DNA from: a virus
Virus record (IMG/VR): IMGVR_UViG_3300024346_000078
Span: 1-56,896 of that record
Reading direction: 5' to 3' (one strand)
Length of the DNA: 56,896 nt
Below are positions 38,497-45,949 of the stretch, piece after piece; within the stretch, counting starts at the first letter, position 1, and each line of letters starts with the position of its first letter. Made by a program: the position numbers and the translations under genes. Below the pieces are notes generated by a model, which saw nothing but the letters and a program-made list of their open reading frames with translations, was not told where the DNA came from and did no database searches.

Positions 38497-38811
38497 ATGA
38501 CACCCAACACACTTTCCCAAATGGGCAGGTTTATTGACCAACAAGCGAGCAAAGGTCTCGTGTACCACTTCAACGGCGCACAGGCTTATGTCCGTGTCAG
38601 TCTTGATAGCGATGTCCTCGTGATAATTGACCTCGGTGCTTTCAACCCAGTAGCAACCGTCACCATAGATGGAAGCGAATACTTTGCTAACAACGAAGGC
38701 TCACAGGCTCACTACAAAAAGTCAATGGCTCTGAACTCATTGGAAGCGCACTACAAGCGCATTGAGCACATGATGGAATTGAATGACCTAGAACAAATGG
38801 TGGGCTACTAA
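38497..38811 (+). CDS. Unknown protein
   Basis: 104 aa behind AGAAAGAAG. Helix, then beta strands (YHFNGAQAYVRVSLDSDVLVIIDLG), then helix. No family recognised. Overlaps the next gene by one base. Confidence 0.65.
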   Translation: MTPNTLSQMGRFIDQQASKGLVYHFNGAQAYVRVSLDSDVLVIIDLGAFNPVATVTIDGSEYFANNEGSQAHYKKSMALNSLEAHYKRIEHMMELNDLEQMVGY

Positions 38812-39275
38812 TGGCTACCAGAGGCATCATTGCAATGGAATTAGCAAACGGGCGTTGGCACGGGCGTTATGCGCATTGGGATAACAACCCTGAACGCATG
38901 ACAACAGTTCTAAGCAACCTCGTTGAGCGTGATGGGCTACTAGACACCTATCGCACTCTCCTGATAAACAACTACTCGTGGAGTGTCATTGACGACACGC
39001 AGACAGCGAAAGACGAACTCGGTTACGACAAGAACAATGTCGTAGTCGGATACGGCGTAAAGCACGATGATGTTGAGGAGTCTGATTGGTATGACTCGGA
39101 GTCAAAGTGTCTTTCATGGGCTGACTATCTTTATGTCATGAACAAAGACGGGCTAAGCGTTTATAGCGTCATGACCGTGCGTGCTGATGACAATCCTGAT
39201 GGCGACTCTAAAGACATCACAGAACTGCAATCATTTCACACATGGGAACAACTAAGGGACAGGGTAACGGCGTAA
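38811..39275 (+). CDS. Phage protein of the MATRxxIA type
   Basis: 154 aa. MATRGIIAMELANGRWHGRYAHWDNNPERMTTVL resembles a conserved phage protein family that begins MATRS-x-IA and has GRYxHWDG; function unknown. The middle is acidic, with the WSVID/HDDVEESDWYDSES stretch. Translated with the upstream gene. Confidence 0.7.
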   Translation: MATRGIIAMELANGRWHGRYAHWDNNPERMTTVLSNLVERDGLLDTYRTLLINNYSWSVIDDTQTAKDELGYDKNNVVVGYGVKHDDVEESDWYDSESKCLSWADYLYVMNKDGLSVYSVMTVRADDNPDGDSKDITELQSFHTWEQLRDRVTA

Positions 39276-39310
39276 GCCACCCTGCCTAACTACTACTAGA
39301 AAGAACAGCG

Positions 39311-39670
39311 ATGATAACAATCACCAACCAATGCACTTGCGTATCGTGGAACGACACGACACACGAGTACGACGAAGCACCTGAATGTTGGGGCGACTGC
39401 TACTCAACTTCGGTTGAGGACTTTGAGGAAGCAACTAAAGAACTCTTTGACAATCACGGCACAGAATGGCGCATTGACGGTTTCCCTACTTGGTACGGAA
39501 AGCAATCAGGAACCTTCACGGCTAAGAACGCTCAAGAACTTTTGCGCTCAATCACTCCAGAACGAACAGAATGGACTCTCTCTTATGAGACAGTCGGCAA
39601 CTCTCTCAAGTGCGTCTTGTCTCACCACGATGCACCTACGGGCGGAAGCATGACGGTGACACCACTATGA
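39311..39670 (+). CDS. Unknown protein
   Basis: 119 aa behind AGAAAG. Cys-rich N-terminus (CTCVSW ... ECWGDCYS), then RIDGFPTWYGKQSGTFTAKNAQELL and a beta-rich end. Similar small proteins with a WxG-type turn are seen in actinophages. Overlaps the next gene by 4 nt. Confidence 0.65.
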   Translation: MITITNQCTCVSWNDTTHEYDEAPECWGDCYSTSVEDFEEATKELFDNHGTEWRIDGFPTWYGKQSGTFTAKNAQELLRSITPERTEWTLSYETVGNSLKCVLSHHDAPTGGSMTVTPL

Positions 39671-39867
39671 GACTTCTCTACAACTTCACCCAAGCGCATT
39701 TCTATGCGTACAACCCTGAAACCCCCGTACCGTCTTTTGTTGCAACTGACTCGGACTTCACGGAGACCTACGACATCTCGCATTGGACAGCGCAAGACCT
39801 GATGGACTTCGGCTCACAGCAACCGCTTGACCAACTCGGACAACTGGCAGAACTCGCAACAATCTAA
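39667..39867 (+). CDS. Small protein, unknown
   Basis: 66 aa, ATG 39667 overlapping the previous stop (ATGA). MRLLYNFTQAHFYAYNPETP then a helix QPLDQLGQLAELATI. No motif recognised. Followed by a terminator. Confidence 0.6.
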   Translation: MRLLYNFTQAHFYAYNPETPVPSFVATDSDFTETYDISHWTAQDLMDFGSQQPLDQLGQLAELATI

Positions 39868-39882
39868 AACAAACCCAGAAGA

Positions 39883-39912
39883 AACCCTCGCTCTGAAAAT
39901 GGGCGGGGGTAT
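39883..39912 (+). terminator. Terminator
   Basis: ACCCTCGCTC pairs (with G-T wobbles) with GGGCGGGGGT, followed by ATTTCTTT. Confidence 0.7.
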
Positions 39913-40089
39913 TTCTTTGCCCCGAATTGCCGAGAGTCCCGCGTTGCGTTCAACTTGCGAATATGCGGGGCTTTCACAGAAAGGTTGCCAAGTCGGCAGC
40001 GGGGCTTGCGGGTTCTGGACACGAGGGGTTGTTGTTTCTAGATGCGAGGGGGAAGTTGCGATGGGAGTGAGGAACTAAACCCCCAACAT

Positions 40090-40106
40090 CTACGGTGGCG
40101 GATAGC
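40090..40106 (+). repeat. Dispersed repeat copy 2
   Basis: CTACGGTGGCGGATAGC, identical to copy 1. Confidence 0.7.
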
Positions 40107-40152
40107 CGAGTCGGAATGTGCAAAAAAGTGAAAAAAGTTATCCACAGGGCAA

Positions 40153-40181
40153 ATAACCCTGACACACCCCTCTGGCATACT
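40153..40181 (+). promoter_or_regulatory. ACACCC-family promoter (tandem 1)
   Basis: ATAACC, spacer CTGACACACCCCTCTGG, CATACT, then GTGGGC. Confidence 0.65.
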
Positions 40182-40221
40182 GTGGGCATATCAGGAGTTC
40201 GGATAAATCTTTCCAAAACAC

Positions 40222-40250
40222 TTGACTATGTAACACCCTTCCGATAGAGT
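40222..40250 (+). promoter_or_regulatory. ACACCC-family promoter (tandem 2)
   Basis: TTGACT, spacer ATGTAACACCCTTCCGA, TAGAGT, with GGATAAATCTTTCCAAA directly upstream. Confidence 0.8.
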
Positions 40251-40299
40251 GACTACATAAACCAAACCTACTAAAAATACTACTTAGAAGAAATCACGA

Positions 40300-40328
40300 A
40301 CAACCGTGTAACACCCCTCAAGTAATGT
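40300..40328 (+). promoter_or_regulatory. ACACCC-family promoter (tandem 3)
   Basis: ACAACC, spacer GTGTAACACCCCTCAAG, TAATGT; nearest to the gene at 40364. Confidence 0.65.
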
Positions 40329-40363
40329 TCGCAGTAACAACCCAATAGAAAAGGAAACCCACA

Positions 40364-40765
40364 ATGAACCCATCAACAGTAGCGAAGGCTTACCTCGTAG
40401 CACGAGAAGCATTAGAAGTCGCAGAGAAGGCTAAGGCAGAAGCCGAAGCAATCTTGAAAGAAGCACTTGCTCGTGCAGGCGTAGATTTCGCAATCGCAGA
40501 CGGCATGAAAGTAACAGTCGTTCAAGGCGAGCGACCTGCGTACGATGCAGAAGCGTTGCGTGACCTCGTATCACCAGCAGTATTCAAGAAGGTCACCAAG
40601 TCAGCGATAGACGGCAAGAAGTTCAAGTCGGCTATTGAAGTCGGTGTCATCAAGTCTGATGTCGCAGACGCTGTTACAAAAGTTACGGCGTACGAACAAG
40701 TACGAGTGACTGACTTGAACAAGGCAGAAGCAACAAAAGAAGTAAAGGCAACGAAAGTCGCTTAG
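40364..40765 (+). CDS. Helical Lys/Ala-rich protein
   Basis: 133 aa behind AAAAGGAAA. A long Ala/Glu/Lys helix (VAREALEVAEKAKAEAEAILKEALARAGVD) leads to a small alpha/beta domain (GMKVTVVQGERPAYDAEALRDLVSPAVFKKVTK). With three tandem promoters it should be highly expressed. No family recognised. Confidence 0.7.
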   Translation: MNPSTVAKAYLVAREALEVAEKAKAEAEAILKEALARAGVDFAIADGMKVTVVQGERPAYDAEALRDLVSPAVFKKVTKSAIDGKKFKSAIEVGVIKSDVADAVTKVTAYEQVRVTDLNKAEATKEVKATKVA

Positions 40766-40767
40766 TC

Positions 40768-40789
40768 GGTTGGGGGAGAAATCCCCCAC
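40768..40789 (+). other. GAAA-loop hairpin without T-run
   Basis: TTGGGGGAgaaaTCCCCCA, 3 nt after the stop codon. No T-run, so more likely an mRNA-end or processing hairpin than a terminator. Confidence 0.55.
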
Positions 40790-40817
40790 TCGCCTCACCC
40801 AAACGAAAGGAAATCAA

Positions 40818-41333
40818 ATGGGCTTAGATAACATTCCGAAGAACTATCCGTGCATGACTAAAGGCACGGCAGTACGAGTTGCTCGTCTCAACAAAGACGG
40901 AGAACCACTACTAGAAGAAGATGGAACAACAATGATGGTCACAGACTGTCAGGCTACGCAAGCGTGTGGCGGTTGTCCGTATGTCACCGAGTTGAACAAA
41001 CAGGACAAAACAGAATTGGGCAATCCAGTTTATGGAATGTTCGGTACTGACTGTTGGTATCGGGGGAAGTGGGGAAACCACCTCTTGGAATACATCGGCT
41101 ACGGCGATAGTGATGACTTCTCCTTCTATGGCGATAGCGAAGATGGAACAGAGAAATCAAAAGGCTCATGTCTCACTCTCGCTCAAGTCATTGACGAAGC
41201 AATCACCGAGTGCGATGAGGAAGATGGTGTCTTTCGCATGAACGGCGAGGACATCACTCCAGACCTGCGCTACGCATCGTGGTATCTCAAATGGGCATCA
41301 GAACACGCAGACGGTCTCGTCTGTTGGTACTAA
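40818..41333 (+). CDS. Unknown protein with Cys motif
   Basis: 171 aa from ATG 40818 behind GAAAGGAAA; the frame start at 40770 is in the hairpin. CQATQACGGCPYVTE and CWYRGKWGNHLLEYIG suggest a metal site; the protein resembles small phage proteins of unknown role that react to environment-like repeats (NxVYGMFGTDC). Helical C-terminus ending GLVCWY. Confidence 0.65.
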   Translation: MGLDNIPKNYPCMTKGTAVRVARLNKDGEPLLEEDGTTMMVTDCQATQACGGCPYVTELNKQDKTELGNPVYGMFGTDCWYRGKWGNHLLEYIGYGDSDDFSFYGDSEDGTEKSKGSCLTLAQVIDEAITECDEEDGVFRMNGEDITPDLRYASWYLKWASEHADGLVCWY

Positions 41334-41334
41334 G

Positions 41335-41352
41335 TGTTGGGGGAAACCCCAC
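41335..41352 (+). other. GAAA-loop hairpin after a stop codon
   Basis: GTTGGGGgaaaCCCCAC, same type as 40768 and 45950. Confidence 0.5.
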
Positions 41353-41357
41353 CACGC

Positions 41358-41386
41358 CCGACCATGTAACACCCCTCTGTAATAAT
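41358..41386 (+). promoter_or_regulatory. ACACCC-family promoter
   Basis: Spacer ATGTAACACCCCTCTGT, -10 AATAAT (or TAATAA), then GAGGGC; CCCTC and GAGGG flank the -10. Confidence 0.7.
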
Positions 41387-41418
41387 GAGGGCATACACCT
41401 ATTAGAAAAGGAAAACAA

Positions 41419-41673
41419 ATGGTTACAACAATAATGAATACCGAAGAAGGTGAAGCAGTAACACGCATAAATGTTATGCGGATATTCACCTATGAAGTGG
41501 ACACAATCGTTCAGCAACTGCGTGAAGATAATCGTGTAGGCGATGACGATGAGTTAGAACTCACTCTTGACGATGTTCTTGAGCGTGTCCAGTTTCAAGC
41601 AGAAGAAGATTTCAACTCTCCGATACGGGTAAAAGAGTTGTTGTTCAGCGACGAACACGGGAACGATTACTAA
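41419..41673 (+). CDS. Small acidic protein
   Basis: 84 aa behind AAAAGGAAA. EEGEAVTRINVMRIFTYEVDTIVQQLREDNRVGDDDELELTLDDVLERV: acidic helices. First of six genes chained by 1- or 4-nt overlaps. Confidence 0.65.
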   Translation: MVTTIMNTEEGEAVTRINVMRIFTYEVDTIVQQLREDNRVGDDDELELTLDDVLERVQFQAEEDFNSPIRVKELLFSDEHGNDY

Positions 41674-41837
41674 TGGCAAAGTATTTCGTATCCGTATGGA
41701 ACTCCGAGTTCGTGTACGCAACAAGTGAACAAGAAGCAGAACTCATGGTAAGGGCTGACCTTGCTGATGGGGCTATCAGGGCTAGAGACTTTGAGTACGA
41801 CGACATTGAACTCGTAGAAGAAAGTGAAAACAAATGA
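41673..41837 (+). CDS. 54-residue protein
   Basis: TAATG overlap with the previous gene. MAKYFVSVWNSEFVYATSEQ then EAELMVRADLADGAIRARDF: a strand-helix-strand fold like the next gene; the two may be duplicates (both have Y-x-V near the start and ATSEx-E-AE). Confidence 0.6.
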   Translation: MAKYFVSVWNSEFVYATSEQEAELMVRADLADGAIRARDFEYDDIELVEESENK

Positions 41838-41977
41838 GACAGTACAAAGTTCTTATTATCAAGACTGTTGAAGTTGAAGCAACAAGTGAAGAAGATGCTC
41901 GTGAAAAGGCATACCAAGCAATGAGCGACAACAAACAAATTGAAGATTTTGAGTTTCAGACAGAGGAGTGGGACTAA
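41834..41977 (+). CDS. 47-residue protein, likely paralogue of its neighbour
   Basis: ATGA overlap. MRQYKVLIIKTVEVEATSEEDAREKAYQAM shares with the previous gene the strand, then ATSEEDAREKA helix pattern. Function unknown. Confidence 0.6.
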   Translation: MRQYKVLIIKTVEVEATSEEDAREKAYQAMSDNKQIEDFEFQTEEWD

Positions 41978-42123
41978 TGGTTGTAGATAAACTTATCTGC
42001 GATATCTGTCATCAGGAGACACACGACGACTTCAGCGAAGTCTTTGATGTGTTCTATGGTGACGGCATGACACAAGAGCGTCATTGCTTTGACTGTGACC
42101 CTGCTGACGAGGAGTGTGCATAA
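41977..42123 (+). CDS. 48-residue zinc-ribbon protein
   Basis: TAATG overlap. CDICHQETHDD and RHCFDCDPADEEC: four to five Cys/His for one zinc site. Acidic. Function unknown. Confidence 0.6.
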   Translation: MVVDKLICDICHQETHDDFSEVFDVFYGDGMTQERHCFDCDPADEECA

Positions 42124-42335
42124 TGGCTCGCTACATCGTCAGTTGGCAAATGGTGTATGAAGATACAGAAAACGAACTTGATGCAGTCTCACAGGCGTAC
42201 GCACACCTCTGCGAACTCGCACAAGACCCCTCTATCGGTGCGAACTATCTCAAGGTCACCAACCTTGATACACCCTCATCGTATTCTTTCGTACAAATAG
42301 ACGAGGCACTAAACCTCTTAGGAGAAGCAGAATGA
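42123..42335 (+). CDS. Small protein
   Basis: 70 aa starting MARYIVSWQ, TAATG overlap; the 42114 start is rejected. Beta strand, then helix NELDAVSQAYAHLCELAQDP. Same strand-helix plan as the two genes upstream. Confidence 0.6.
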   Translation: MARYIVSWQMVYEDTENELDAVSQAYAHLCELAQDPSIGANYLKVTNLDTPSSYSFVQIDEALNLLGEAE

Positions 42336-42604
42336 CACTCACCAGAAGCGACATCTACGACATCGTGGAGATACTTGATAGCGAGTACTACTCAATGGGG
42401 ATTACATCAGGACATGAGGCGTTAGCGAATGTTCTTGATGACTTCCTATCGGGGAGACTTGACGGTTTCCTTGAAGAACAGGGAACCAACAAACACGAGT
42501 TTCATAAAACAATCTTTTGGGTTCTTTCCAAGAAATGGATTACCGAAGGAAAAATGTGGCAAGACCAAAAAGTTTGGTACGAACTTCAGAAGAACTATCG
42601 CTAG
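42332..42604 (+). CDS. Small protein, unknown
   Basis: 90 aa, ATGA overlap. Helical: MTLTRSDIYDIVEILDSEY then GHEALANVLDDFLSGRLDGFLEEQ. No family recognised. Last of the coupled series. A GC-rich hairpin repeat follows the stop. Confidence 0.65.
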   Translation: MTLTRSDIYDIVEILDSEYYSMGITSGHEALANVLDDFLSGRLDGFLEEQGTNKHEFHKTIFWVLSKKWITEGKMWQDQKVWYELQKNYR

Positions 42605-42615
42605 TTTTTCTCAAG

Positions 42616-42653
42616 AGCCCCGCAGCGGGGAAAGCGTAGAAACAGGCGGGGCT
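42616..42653 (+). repeat. GC-rich hairpin repeat
   Basis: AGCCCCGC and GCGGGGCT pair perfectly around 22 nt that hold a third GCGGGG. Member of the repeat family of this phage. Confidence 0.6.
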
Positions 42654-42703
42654 GTCGACAGAAGCAATGTGTCCACATTGTTCCCAGATGTAGTCACAAT
42701 GTT

Positions 42704-42720
42704 CTACGGTGGCGGAAAGC
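42704..42720 (+). repeat. Dispersed repeat copy 3
   Basis: CTACGGTGGCGGAAAGC between two gene groups. Confidence 0.7.
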
Positions 42721-42744
42721 GGAGATAGTTGCGAGCGCAACTAA

Positions 42745-42773
42745 ACAACTGTGACACACCCCTTTGGCATAAT
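42745..42773 (+). promoter_or_regulatory. ACACCC-family promoter
   Basis: Spacer GTGACACACCCCTTTGG, -10 CATAAT. Confidence 0.65.
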
Positions 42774-42791
42774 GTGTGTGTTCGGATAAAC

Positions 42792-42820
42792 CTAACCGTG
42801 ACACACCCTCGTGTAATAAT
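42792..42820 (+). promoter_or_regulatory. ACACCC-family promoter
   Basis: Spacer GTGACACACCCTCGTGT, -10 AATAAT, then GAGGGC. GGATAAACCT lies upstream. Confidence 0.65.
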
Positions 42821-42850
42821 GAGGGCAACTACTAGAAAAGGAAGTAAACA

Positions 42851-42985
42851 ATGTTGGCAGAAATTACCATCTCTATCAGCGACAAGGATTTCTACGGCAC
42901 AGTCGGAATCTTCCTCGGACTCATGTTCGGGGTCGCATACACGCTCGTCTTTCAGGTCGCTGTAAAGGCGAAGCGCAAGAAATAA
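42851..42985 (+). CDS. 44-residue membrane protein
   Basis: ATG 42851 behind AAAAGGAAG. After an amphipathic start (MLAEITISISDKDFYG) one transmembrane helix TVGIFLGLMFGVAYTLVFQVAV and a basic tail KAKRKK. Two promoters upstream. Could be a membrane-active phage protein. Confidence 0.65.
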   Translation: MLAEITISISDKDFYGTVGIFLGLMFGVAYTLVFQVAVKAKRKK

Positions 42986-43010
42986 CCTTGACACACCCTT
43001 GTGTCATAAT
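42982..43010 (+). promoter_or_regulatory. ACACCC-family promoter overlapping a stop codon
   Basis: Spacer TTGACACACCCTTGTGT, -10 CATAAT; starts in the stop of the membrane protein gene. Confidence 0.65.
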
Positions 43011-43059
43011 GTGGGGGTGGGATACGCACTGACAGGTAGCGACCCCACACCCAACAGGG

Positions 43060-43088
43060 GAAACCTTGTAACACCCCATTGATACAAT
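43060..43088 (+). promoter_or_regulatory. ACACCC-family promoter
   Basis: Spacer TTGTAACACCCCATTGA, -10 TACAAT, then GTGGGCAT. Confidence 0.7.
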
Positions 43089-43116
43089 GTGGGCATACCT
43101 ACTAGAAAGAAAAACC

Positions 43117-43314
43117 ATGAAACAGATTATTCTTAGTCCTGTCGTAGTCGTCACCATTGACGATGAAGGCAAGATTTCCATAGACATGATGTTCGCAGAC
43201 TCCATCGGAGAGGTGATGGAAGATGACGGCGAGTTCCGTGCAGTCACCGAAGAAGAGCGAACCTTTATTGACGAGAAAGTTCTCCCCTTCATCCCGAAGG
43301 AAATCAATCTCTGA
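43117..43314 (+). CDS. Small acidic protein
   Basis: 65 aa behind AGAAAGAAAAACC. Beta strands (IILSPVVVVTIDDEGKISIDMMF) then an acidic helix (DDGEFRAVTEEERTFIDEKV). No family recognised. Its own two promoters lie upstream and another begins at its stop. Confidence 0.65.
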   Translation: MKQIILSPVVVVTIDDEGKISIDMMFADSIGEVMEDDGEFRAVTEEERTFIDEKVLPFIPKEINL

Positions 43315-43333
43315 TACACCCCTCTGTCATAAT
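43305..43333 (+). promoter_or_regulatory. ACACCC-family promoter
   Basis: Spacer CTGATACACCCCTCTGT, -10 CATAAT; overlaps the previous stop codon. Confidence 0.65.
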
Positions 43334-43363
43334 TAAACCAAGACCTACTAGAAAAGGAAAACA

Positions 43364-43606
43364 ATGGCTAAGTATCCAAATATCAATATCCCATTAGTCG
43401 GGGAAGACGGAAACGCATTCTCCATACTTGGAAGAGTCTCACGCATCATGAAGCGCAACGGACTCAAGGACGAAGTGTCCACATTCCACGCAGAAGCGAC
43501 TTCTGGCGACTACGACAATCTTCTCCGCACCGTCATGGCGTGGTTCTCAGTTGATACCCAACTGGATGAGGACTACGAAGATGACTACGAGGAGGTCGGG
43601 GTCTAA
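43364..43606 (+). CDS. Small protein, unknown
   Basis: 80 aa behind AAAAGGAAA. MAKYPNINIPLVGEDGNAFSILGRVSRIMKRNG and an acidic end (DEDYEDDYEEVG). This N-terminal pattern (GEDGNAFSILG) occurs in small phage proteins of unknown function. Confidence 0.65.
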   Translation: MAKYPNINIPLVGEDGNAFSILGRVSRIMKRNGLKDEVSTFHAEATSGDYDNLLRTVMAWFSVDTQLDEDYEDDYEEVGV

Positions 43607-43631
43607 CCCTGACACACCCCTCTGATACATT
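43603..43631 (+). promoter_or_regulatory. ACACCC-family promoter
   Basis: Spacer CTGACACACCCCTCTGA, -10 TACATT, then GAGGG. Confidence 0.65.
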
Positions 43632-43687
43632 GAGGGAGTCGGAGAGAAAACCGACAAATAAATAAAAAAAGAATTATCAAAATAAAG

Positions 43688-43716
43688 TTGCAATTACCGC
43701 AAACCTTTGATAAATT
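43688..43716 (+). promoter_or_regulatory. Class-2-like promoter of the MoxR operon
   Basis: TTGCAA, 17-nt spacer, TAAATT; an A/T-rich stretch precedes. Second promoter for the operon after 43603. Confidence 0.6.
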
Positions 43717-43769
43717 AAAACCGTTGAGCAATCAACTAGACCAATTAAACATAGAAAAGGAAACATCCA

Positions 43770-44480
43770 ATGAACGAACAACTTCCACAGTGCTGGCAAG
43801 ATGTAGAAGATGCACTCAATGCAGGCATCGACCGAATCATCTTGTTCGGACCCCCAGGAACTGGCAAGACCTACGCAGGTCTCAACCTAGGCGATGTAGA
43901 GGCAGGCGCACACCGTCTCATCTGCACCGACGACATGACCAACGCAGAAGTGACTGGTCACTACATTCCGTCAGGCAATGACTGGCAATGGAAAGACGGC
44001 ACTGCTGTCAAAGCATGGCAAGGCGATGGTCTCCGTGGCGGTCGTCTCGTAGTAGACGAAATTGACAAAGCAGGTGGCGATGTTTACGCAACGCTCCTCG
44101 CAATGACCGACACACCTGACTCCGCAAAGTGGGAGCGTCCAACAGACGGTCGCACACTGCGTCCTCTTGATGGTTTCTCCGTAGTGATGACAACCAACAT
44201 TGAAGATATGCGTGAACTTCCAGAAGCACTGCTTGACCGTTTTGCAATCGCAATCCGAATCAACCAACCGCACCCGAACGCATTAGCAAAGTTGTCACCC
44301 GACTTGCGTAAATATGCAATTCGTATGTGTGATGCAGGCGAGCGCAGAATTAGTCTCCGTACCTTCTTCGCATTTGACAAGTTGCGCACAACGCTCGGTG
44401 AAGAGCGAGCATCCAACCTCGTGTTCGGTGACCGTGCACAATCATTCCGTGATGCAATCGCAGTAGACAAGGTTGCGTAA
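43770..44480 (+). CDS. MoxR/CobS-like AAA+ ATPase
   Basis: 236 aa behind AAAAGGAAA. Walker A FGPPGTGKTYAG, Walker B LVVDEIDKAGGD, sensor 1 VVMTTNIEDMRELPEALLDRF with the arginine finger. Size and motifs fit the MoxR branch, which works with von Willebrand A proteins as chaperone or metal inserter. Its stop overlaps the VWA gene by one base, so the pair is translated together. Confidence 0.9.
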   Translation: MNEQLPQCWQDVEDALNAGIDRIILFGPPGTGKTYAGLNLGDVEAGAHRLICTDDMTNAEVTGHYIPSGNDWQWKDGTAVKAWQGDGLRGGRLVVDEIDKAGGDVYATLLAMTDTPDSAKWERPTDGRTLRPLDGFSVVMTTNIEDMRELPEALLDRFAIAIRINQPHPNALAKLSPDLRKYAIRMCDAGERRISLRTFFAFDKLRTTLGEERASNLVFGDRAQSFRDAIAVDKVA

Positions 44481-45946
44481 TGACTGGTCACTTACCAATC
44501 CCCGAAATGCTAGGTCGTAAAGACACGGCACACGGACAATGGACTATTGATACTTGCGCACCTGTGCGTGGGCTACCGATGACGAACATCATTGACAAGA
44601 AGATGATTGTTCCGACCGACCCTGCAGAAACAGAACGACACATTCGTGCACACGAAATGGTTCACGCAAAAGTTTCACCTGCAGAAGATTTTCAGAAATG
44701 GATTATCAGAGGCGTTGCAACAGAAACTGCACTTCGTGCTGTTGAAGAGTTTCGTGTAAACCTTCTCTTGAAGAAGGCTGGCTTTGACCCCGAGAAATAT
44801 CTTCTTGACGGAAGTGAGCGTCACGCTGGAGAACAACTTTCAGAGCGTGGCGATTGGGCTGGCTGTGTTTACACAACAGTTGGTTTCTCATCGTGCGCAT
44901 CACTCAAAGAGTTTCTTACAGGCGTACGGCGTAACAATCGTGAATGGGGCGCAACGCTCTTAGCAATCTCTAAGAAGGTTGGCAAAGAGTTAGAAAAGTC
45001 TTACAAGGCTGGGCGACTCGGTTCAACAGAAATTGACCAACGCACACAACTTGCACCATTAGGATTTGCAGAAGTTGAACGCATTGCAGAAATGATTGAC
45101 CGTATTGCGAATCCACCACAACCTGAACCCGAAGAAGAACAACCTGAACAGGCTGGCGAAGAAGGTAAGGCTGGCGAAGAAGCAGGCGCAAAGAAAGAAG
45201 AAGGCAAGGCTGGAGCACCTAAAAAAGCACCAGTTGATAAAGATGCTCTCAAGAATATGCAACCTGCAAAGTCACACGGTCGTGGGAGCGTTCCTCAATG
45301 GGGAGAACTCAAGGTTCGTAAACTTCCATTGACACGACACGCAAAGGGCGGTCTCGGTCGCAAGCGTAAAGCGACAGACATGGGGCGTAGTCCACGGCGT
45401 ATCGGAAATATGCTCACAGACCCACAGAAGCGAATCTTTGACTCAACCAAGAGAGGCAACGGCGGTGTGGTCATCATTGATGGTTCAGGCTCCATGTCAC
45501 TCAAGACGGAAGATATTGTTCGCATCGTTGATACGGCACACGGCGCAACTGTTGCGGTGTACTCGGCTGATGGTGAGAACAAGAAAGACAATCTTCTCAT
45601 CCTTGCGGAAAAGGGAAAGATGGTCTCATCACTTCCCGACCGTAACGGCGGTAACGGAGTTGATGCACCTGCATTGCGTTGGGCAATCAATCAGAAGCAA
45701 CACAAGAACGCTCCTGTCATCTTCATCACTGATGGTGCTGTTCACGGATTGCGAGATGGTTACAACGACCTGTTAGCGATGGATTGCATCAACCTCGTGT
45801 TGAAGCACAAAGTCACTGTTGCGAACGATGTCAATCAAGGCGTGAAAGTTTTGGAAGAAATCAAAGCAGGACGGAAACCAACAAAATGGTATCCACGATT
45901 GTGGCGACAGACTTACCGTGAACTGACAGGAACGGAACTGCGATAA
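44480..45946 (+). CDS. VWA-domain protein with HEMVH motif, MoxR partner
   Basis: 488 aa. Region 1 (about 50-180) has HIRAHEMVHAKVS, an HExxH zinc-protease-like motif, followed by EEFRVN with a possible third ligand Glu. A charged linker (PQPEPEEEQPEQAGEEGKAGEEAG) follows. The C-terminal VWA domain has a MIDAS site DGSGSMS and a later TDGAVHG. MoxR-VWA pairs remodel proteins or insert metals (as CobS-CobT in cobalt chelation); the extra metalloprotease-like site suggests a peptidase or chelatase-like role. Ends in a GAAA hairpin. Confidence 0.85.
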   Translation: MTGHLPIPEMLGRKDTAHGQWTIDTCAPVRGLPMTNIIDKKMIVPTDPAETERHIRAHEMVHAKVSPAEDFQKWIIRGVATETALRAVEEFRVNLLLKKAGFDPEKYLLDGSERHAGEQLSERGDWAGCVYTTVGFSSCASLKEFLTGVRRNNREWGATLLAISKKVGKELEKSYKAGRLGSTEIDQRTQLAPLGFAEVERIAEMIDRIANPPQPEPEEEQPEQAGEEGKAGEEAGAKKEEGKAGAPKKAPVDKDALKNMQPAKSHGRGSVPQWGELKVRKLPLTRHAKGGLGRKRKATDMGRSPRRIGNMLTDPQKRIFDSTKRGNGGVVIIDGSGSMSLKTEDIVRIVDTAHGATVAVYSADGENKKDNLLILAEKGKMVSSLPDRNGGNGVDAPALRWAINQKQHKNAPVIFITDGAVHGLRDGYNDLLAMDCINLVLKHKVTVANDVNQGVKVLEEIKAGRKPTKWYPRLWRQTYRELTGTELR

Positions 45947-45949
45947 ATG

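Larger units (their letters stand above)
39913..40363. other. Non-coding control region with repeats and three promoters
   Basis: No gene in about 450 nt. Contains the GC-rich hairpin repeat (AGTCCCGC 39935, GCGGGGCT 39965 and 39999), the dispersed repeat (40090-40106) and three tandem ACACCC-family promoters (40153, 40222, 40300). The open frame across 39827-40078 reads through these repeats and is not credible. Confidence 0.65.

Noticed and set aside
39827-40078. 83-residue frame containing GGG and Cys residues
   Set aside because: It runs through a terminator, the GC-rich hairpin repeat and reaches the dispersed repeat; no ribosome site.
42429-42728. 99-residue frame ending in YGGGKRR
   Set aside because: Most of it overlaps the well-supported gene at 42332-42604 in another frame; the end only reads through the dispersed repeat.
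43688-43981. 97-residue Arg/Cys-rich frame
   Set aside because: It crosses the promoter and the start of the MoxR gene in another frame; the amino-acid run (RCRRCTQCRHRPN) is a shadow of the ATPase coding sequence.
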